In this document: piece after piece, positions 58,931-64,000 of the stretch
Layout of the letters: each line of letters starts with the position of its first letter
How positions within the stretch are numbered: the stretch's first letter is position 1
DNA from: Taxillus chinensis
Lineage: Eukaryota; Streptophyta; Magnoliopsida; Santalales; Loranthaceae
Assembly (NCBI GenBank): GCA_023512835.1
Contig: CM042091.1
Span: 18,927,506 to 18,991,505 of the forward strand
Direction: 5' to 3'
DNA: 64,000 bases
The notes under the pieces: model-generated
What the model saw: only the letters and a program-made list of their open reading frames with translations
The model's database searches: none
What the model was told of the DNA's origin: nothing
Program-made: the position numbers and the translations under genes

Positions 58931-59502
58931 TCACCTTCCTTTTGTGAACCTCTTACTTTACTAACACAAAATTAAACTACTGCAAAAACAGAAACGGAAC
59001 AAATCTCAAATCTAACATGAGTTCTACCCATATCTCTGGCATGTGGAATACTTTTCCAAATATAGATGGCAAAGAGTGAAGACGGAAAGTCACAGCTGGG
59101 GGGGGGGGGGGTGACAAGGATCACATTGTCAGGAGAGTCTTCCTCGACCGTGAAGGCCTTGTTGACTTCGACTTGGGCATTGTTTATCATGGTCGGTTGA
59201 GTAGAGGAAGTCAGAGGGATCAAAAACTTTGAATTTGGATTTGGGTCGCCGATCCTTTTAGACAAGTCACTAAATGGGAACTCAGCCTCACTTCGTTATC
59301 CATTTGAGCTCTAATACCAAGGTTTGTCTTCAACGTTAGAAGTATCTTCAACCTCCAGCGAAGATTATCGTGACACATAGTCGTCTCTTGAGTTTGTCTG
59401 CCTCCTTTAGGATATTTCCCTTTGTGTGAAGCTTGCAATCAATCAATTTTTGCATTAGTCCTATCGCGTAATCAAACCAACTCTTCGAGTGACCTAGCCA
59501 TT
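58931..59502. other. spacer of unknown origin with a G run
   Basis: It includes an uninterrupted run of about 14 G (59098-59111). Reverse-strand open frames (for example 59348-59602) have no recognised domain. It may belong to an old retrotransposon interior. Confidence 0.35.
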
Positions 59503-59643
59503 TGTGAAGACTCATAGTTTGGGTAGTGTTAACAGATGGCCATTTAATGAGGATGATATTATCTGGATGGTAATGTGGTTGTCGATGTGTACAGGTTTGC
59601 ATATTGAGATAGCACCTATGGTGTAGTCTCTATTGGTGCTTGT

Positions 59644-59840
59644 TGTAGTGTCTTAGAACTTTGCAAGTCCCACATCGGCTAGGGAGGAGAACGAAGCGTG
59701 CCACTTAAGAGGGCGTGGAGACCTCTCCTAGCACGATGCCTTTTAGGGTGCCTGTGTGGCACTGCCAAGAATAAAATTGGGGATTAGACTTGGGCCCTGA
59801 ACCGAATAATATCATGCTACGGGAGACTTGGGCTGTTACA
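59644..59840 (+). repeat. 5' LTR of the 484-bp TRIM
   Basis: It has the same length as the 3' LTR, with scattered substitutions, so the insertion is not recent. Confidence 0.92.
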
Positions 59841-59930
59841 GATGGTATCAGAGCTGGGGATTGGGTTGGTGTACCATAGTCCCACGGGACGTGGGCCTCC
59901 TAAGGGGGGAGGGGGGAGGGGGGGTCGGAT

Positions 59931-60127
59931 TGTGGAGTTTGAGGACTTTGCAAGTCTCACATTGGTTGGGGAGGAGAATGAAGCGTGCTTCTTAGGAGGG
60001 CGTGGAGACCCCTTATGGCACGAGGCCTTTTGGGGTGCTTGTGTGGCACTGTCAAGAACAAAATCGGAAATTGGGCTTAGGCCCTAAATCAGACAATATC
60101 GTGCTACGGAAGACTTGGGCTGTTACA
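59931..60127 (+). repeat. 3' LTR of the 484-bp TRIM
   Basis: It starts TGTGGAGTTTGAGGACTTTGC and ends GGGCTGTTACA; partner of 59644-59840. Confidence 0.92.
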
Positions 60128-60215
60128 CTTGTCACTAACCTCTTGACCCTTCGAGTGCAGACAAGGAGATGTTATGTTCTTGGTTTAAGGTTTATTGGAA
60201 TTCGGGAGTGTGACA

Positions 60216-61622
60216 CATCTATGCCAAAGCCACCAATAACTCTATTATGGAGTGCTCCAAGGTTTAGAACCACTGTTTGTTCATCTTTGCCACCTTATCC
60301 CTCATGTTGATGAAGAAAGCATAATAAAGATTGAATCTTTGTTCTCTGATAATAACTCAATGAGAAATCTTGATGATGATCTATCAATGAAAGTACCAAA
60401 TTACTGAAGACTTTGATTAAGATCCAACAATAATTTAAAGAAGAATAACTGAATATCCAAAATCTACCATAAGCAATTTAAGTAATAAATTGGAAAAGTC
60501 AAAATATAGAAACAAACCTTTAATTAAGAGTTCATTACTTATAAAAGGCTGATAATCTAAATACATAAATTGTTATAGACAAATCCTACTTATAGGCGTA
60601 GACAAAAGCTAAGAATTGAAAATATATTATAATTAGAAAATTAAGGTCAAATACTAAAATAACCATAATACAAATTAAATAAAGTAAAGTAAATAAAAGG
60701 AAAGACTTCTATATAAAGCAAAAGACTTGTTCATCAAAGCAAGAAACATAATGGATTTCATCTTTGATACCGCTTTTTATGAATGATGGCCACATGAAAT
60801 TGAGTCTCAGACTCTTAATGCTTTATTTTTTGTAATTGTTTATCTTCTTAAAACCTTATATGTCTTATTTCCATTCATATTTCTATTTTTGTAAAATAAA
60901 TTCTAATATATTTTTATAATATTTTTTTTCTTTCATTTACTATAACCATTCAAAATTTTTTATCTATTAAGAAATATTTTAAAAAAATATTTAGAGATAA
61001 ATTCTCAGAAAATTTATTGTATAAATCTTATTTTACATAATCGAGTAAAAAGTTATTTTTTTCAAAACCTTAAATTTTATTCCTAAATTAAGAATAAAAA
61101 AGTCCATATGAATAAAAAAAATGATAACTTGTTTGCATCATAAGTTGTTAATTGTATTTTTCTAAGGTTGTGATATCATCTTATCTCATGGATTTCCTAT
61201 TCGATCCCTTCGTGGGGTAAGAGTTAGACTCTTTTTCAAAATTAGATTAGCAAATTAATTTTGGTAATATGTTACATGGAGCCCACGCATCCAAAACGTG
61301 AAATGTTGTTGCTTTCGACCACTAAGCAACGCGGCATCCCAATCCAACTTTAAAATTCATTAAAGCGGGAGCTTTATTTTTTCAAGCATTAAACTTGTTT
61401 CATGGAGAATCCATAAAAACAAATAATAAAATATTTAAAAAAGTATTATTTTTTCATGCATGAAAATACTTGATGATGCATGTGAATATCCACGTGTGTT
61501 TGTGTTCTTCCTGGACGCTTGTAAGAGTGATCACGTTTTTTGTTGGCTCCACTGCATAGCACGCTCCATTAAAATAAAACTAGCCGTTACAAGTTGCAAT
61601 CAACCTCGCTTCAAATAAAAAA
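60216..61622. other. AT-rich upstream region of the LRR receptor kinase gene
   Basis: Bases 60745-60830 ('ggatttcatctttgatacc...gaatgatggccacatgaaattg', in pieces) match 52908-52970 ('ggactttatcttcgatact...gaatgatgcctacatgaaattg'), so a small dispersed repeat is present. The rest is AT-rich, with no gene. Confidence 0.5.
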
Positions 61623-61630
61623 TATATAAA
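61623..61630 (+). promoter_or_regulatory. putative TATA box of the LRR receptor kinase gene
   Basis: tatataaa lies about 195 bases before the ATG at 61825. It is followed by a CT-rich leader with repeated 'ttcaattcaattcaattc'. There is no ATG between about 61650 and 61825, which fits a leader of about 170 bases. Confidence 0.55.
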
Positions 61631-61824
61631 ATTACAATCACCTCAGTTTGGTTCTATCTTCAGTTCTTCACATAACACCAGATCCTGAGACTTCTTCTGC
61701 CTCCACTTTCTTCATATTTAAATCGACCTGCCTGTCTCTCTTTACCAGCATCTCCATCTCTATTCAATTCAATTCAATTCAGTTCCCCTTGGATCCCACT
61801 TCCAACGCTGTACACACTGTTTTC

Positions 61825-63580
61825 ATGGCGGCAGAGCAGCATATCTATGGGTCCCAAATGCACAAACAGACTAAAGCGTTTTTGTTGCATGCTCTGTTTC
61901 TGATTTTCGTCTCCCCACTCGTTTGGGCCCAGTTGTCGGACAGGTCACCGGTAACGTGGTCCGAGCTGCAGGCGCTTCGAGATCTCAAGCTCGAATTCAT
62001 TGACTTCACCGGAGCCCTGCAAAGCTGGAACGGCACCGGAGACGCAGCTTGCTCCGGAAGCTGGGTGGGAATCAAGTGCGCCAGGGGGCAGGTAGTTTCG
62101 ATCCAGCTCCCATGGCGGGGACTGGCGGGGCGGATCTCGGAGAAGATCGGTCAACTCCGAGCGCTGCGCATAATCAGCCTCCACGACAACGTGCTCAGCG
62201 GTGCAATCCCCGTGTCACTCGGGAGTCTCCCCAGTCTCGTAGCCCTTTATCTATTCAACAACCGACTCTCCGGTTCGATTCCTGCATCCATCGGCCATCT
62301 TTCTCGTCTCAAGGCACTTGATTTCAGTAACAATTTGCTCACTGGGGAGGTTTCTGAACTCGCCAATGCCCCAGCCAAGATTACGAAACTCAATCTGAGC
62401 TTTAATTCCCTTTCGGGTCCGATCCCAGCTAGCTTCTCTCAATCTTCTTCGCTGGTTTTTCTTGCTCTTCAGCACAACTTCTTCAGTGGCTTTGTTCCCT
62501 TCGGTTGGAGCAATCAATCCAGGCTTGAAGAGCTCTCTCTGGGTAACAACAATCTCAACGGGACCATTCCTGTTGAATTAGGCAATCTAGGGAGGCTCCG
62601 AACTCTCGACTTGTCAAATAATGGAGTAGATGGAACCATTCCGACGACCATCTTCAACGTATCTTCAATTGTTTCATTGAATCTAGAGGGTAACCGCATC
62701 CATGGTCTGATCTCAGAAACCGTGAGCCAATTACACAACCTCAGTGTGCTCAATTTGAGAAACAATCGGCTGAAGGGCTCGATTCCGGTAAACATTGGAT
62801 ATATATCTGGAATTACCACGCTCGATCTCTCTGGAAATGATCTGGATGGGAAAATCCCAGATTCAGTCGCGGATCTACCAAATCTGATTTCTTTCAACGT
62901 TTCTCACAACAATCTCTCTGGCGCTGTCCCCGCTCTCCTCTCCAAGAAGTTCAATTCCACTTCCTTCGTGGGCAACATTCAGCTCTGCGGCTACAGTGTC
63001 GCCACTCTGTGCCCTTCTTCTCCTCCGCCGTCGAATTCGCCATCTCCATCATCACCGGAGAACGGACTCCGCCACAAGCCAAGCATAAAGGGCGTGATTC
63101 TGATAGTGGCAGGGGTCGTCCTCCTGGCTGTTCTGCTCGTCATCGTATGTTGCATCCCTCTAGGTCGGCGGGTCAGGAAAAGGGCGGCGTTGAAAGCGAA
63201 GGCCGGCGGCGGGGGAGGAGACAAGAAGGCGTTTGCCGACGGCGGAGGCGGAGAAGCGGGTGGGAAGTTGGTCCACTTTTCCGGGCCGCTGGCCTTCACG
63301 GCAGACGATCTTCTGTGCGCGACGGCGGAGATCCTGGGGAAGAGCCCGTACGGGACGGCGTACAAGGCGACGCTGGAGGGAGGGTCTCAGGTGGCGGTGA
63401 AGAGGCTGAGGGAGAAGATAGCCAAAAGGGAGAAGGAGTTCGAGGTGGAAGCGACGGCGCTGGGGAGGATGAGGCACCCTAATCTGTTGGCCTTGAGAGC
63501 CTATTATTTGGGCCCCAAGGGGGAAAGGCTTCTTGTGTTCGACTTCATGCCCAAGGGTAGCCTCGCTTCCTTCCTCCATG
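61825..63580 (+). CDS. LRR receptor-like kinase, IMK2/IMK3-like, first exon (partial gene)
   Basis: The first exon encodes 585 codons plus one base, ending at catg|gtatgt (phase 1); the rest of the kinase lies beyond the window. The start is the first ATG after the leader. A second Met at 61858 is possible, and both give a signal peptide ending near VWAQL. Next come an LRRNT region (WSELQALRDLKLEFIDFTG, CSGSWVGIKC) and about nine LRRs (LHDNVLSGAIP, LFNNRLSGSIP, LNLSFNSLSGPIP, LSLGNNNLNGTIP, LNLRNNRLKGSIP). FVGNIQLCGYS, a Pro/Ser-rich juxtamembrane segment and a transmembrane helix at about residues 423-446 follow. A Gly-rich linker leads to the start of the kinase (HFSGPLAFTADDLLCATAEI, GKSPYGTAYKATL, VAVKRLRE with Lys526, LLALRAYYLGPKGERLLVFD). 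IMK proteins are expressed in meristems and IMK2 is known from Arabidopsis. Whether this kinase is active cannot be judged because the HRD/DFG region is missing. Confidence 0.92.
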
Positions 63581-64000
63581 GTATGTATCCATATATATAT
63601 ATATATATATATGCCCCTTCAAATCTTTTACCGTTTTGTGTATGTGCCCAATTCCTAAACCCATATCTACCACCTACCCTATGCATGCATAGGATGCTTC
63701 AACTTTGTCATGATTTGACTTCGTTAAAGCTTGTTCTGTTTTCTCAACATTTTCCTCAAAAAATGCGGGTAGCAAGCAATTTTTAAGGATGTTTTTTCCT
63801 CGATTCTTCCCACCATATTCAAATCTATCAAGTATCAATATCTATGCACGCCCAACTTTCTTTATGATCTGACTTCCTTAGAGTGCGCATAGGTTTCTTT
63901 TTCTATTCAGAAAACAAGCTTTCCGGCCCCCACCAACATTTTCAGCGTTTTTAAGTTTGGACACCGCTTCTCTCAATCTCTCTGATATCGTCCACTTTAG
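63581..64000 (+). other. start of intron 1 of the LRR receptor kinase gene
   Basis: It begins gtatgt, followed at once by an (AT)n microsatellite (63591-63612). The frame open past the donor to 63786 is intron read-through. No acceptor followed by kinase sequence is seen before the window ends. Confidence 0.8.

Larger units (their letters stand above)
59644..60127 (+). mobile_element. complete TRIM element, TSD cttgt
   Basis: Two direct LTRs of 197 bp each (59644-59840 and 59931-60127), both TG...TTGGGCTGTTACA, flank a 90-bp interior. tggtatcagagc at 59843-59854 is a perfect initiator-Met-tRNA primer site, and a G/A-rich polypurine tract (59901-59922) precedes the 3' LTR. Flanks are cttgt at 59639-59643 and 60128-60132. 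At 484 bp it cannot encode a protein and must move with enzymes from another element. The LTR phrase 'tgcaagtcccacatcgg' and 'gaggagaacgaagcgtgc' matches a TRIM family widespread in plants. Confidence 0.93.
59503..60215 (-). mobile_element. internally deleted LTR-A remnant hosting a TRIM
   Basis: On the plus strand it starts TGTGAAGACTCATAGTTTGGG and ends TTCGGGAGTGTGACA. It keeps only the two ends of the roughly 2-kb LTR ('ggatgg.aatgtggttgtcgatgtg' joined to 'tacaggtttgcatattgaga'). The TRIM at 59644 interrupts it. No TSD was found. Confidence 0.65.

Noticed and set aside
59644..60127. Cassandra-type TRIM with 5S rRNA promoter
   Set aside because: No 5S-like internal control boxes were recognised in the LTR; it fits the other common TRIM type.
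61648..61824. N-terminal extension of the LRR kinase from a TTG codon
   Set aside because: There is no ATG, the sequence is CT-rich leader, and the signal peptide follows the ATG at 61825.

Overview
This window is nuclear DNA of a flowering plant, most likely a eudicot. The evidence is GT-AG introns, four protein genes with clear plant orthologues, and a large load of plant retrotransposons. There is no organellar or bacterial signature. The species cannot be named from the sequence.

Host genes: (1) 4152-8261 (+), a two-exon GAUT11-type galacturonosyltransferase for pectin synthesis. (2) 23944-38755 (+), a four-exon isoaspartyl peptidase/L-asparaginase whose second intron is about 12.5 kb and packed with transposons. 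(3) 43969-46140 (-), an intronless DYW-class pentatricopeptide-repeat protein. (4) 61825-63580 (+), the first exon of an IMK2/IMK3-like leucine-rich-repeat receptor kinase, cut off by the window edge. A decayed LRR-kinase fragment lies at about 41313-42130. The genes act in unrelated processes (cell wall, protein repair/nitrogen, organelle RNA editing, signalling) and do not form a pathway.

Repeats: 0.5-2.6 kb, 9.7-22.9 kb and 48-60 kb are built mainly of solo LTRs. These are about 2-2.4 kb long, TG...CA bounded, and several have exact 5-bp target-site duplications (TSDs) that can be read directly. Some are nested: a solo LTR inside an opposite-facing solo LTR (53094-57700), and another inside a Copia LTR (19555-21560). 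Two miniature LTR elements (TRIMs) keep both LTRs (26007-27074 and 59644-60127). Three hAT-like elements have 8-bp TSDs (27420-28356, 31522-34680, 48354-49031). A Copia pol relic lies at 17200-19358 and a second at 28365-35569. The second Copia was invaded by a hAT-like element carrying a truncated LINE, and a 571-bp tandem duplication then formed across the Copia/hAT junction.

Most unusual points: the nested transposon stack inside a conserved asparaginase intron; a site in the 2-kb LTR family where different copies carry unrelated short repeat arrays next to a conserved TTACAATGTAAAT palindrome; and the opposite-facing nested solo LTRs, which form a multi-kilobase inverted repeat. I found no convincing new protein system, RNA gene or CRISPR array.
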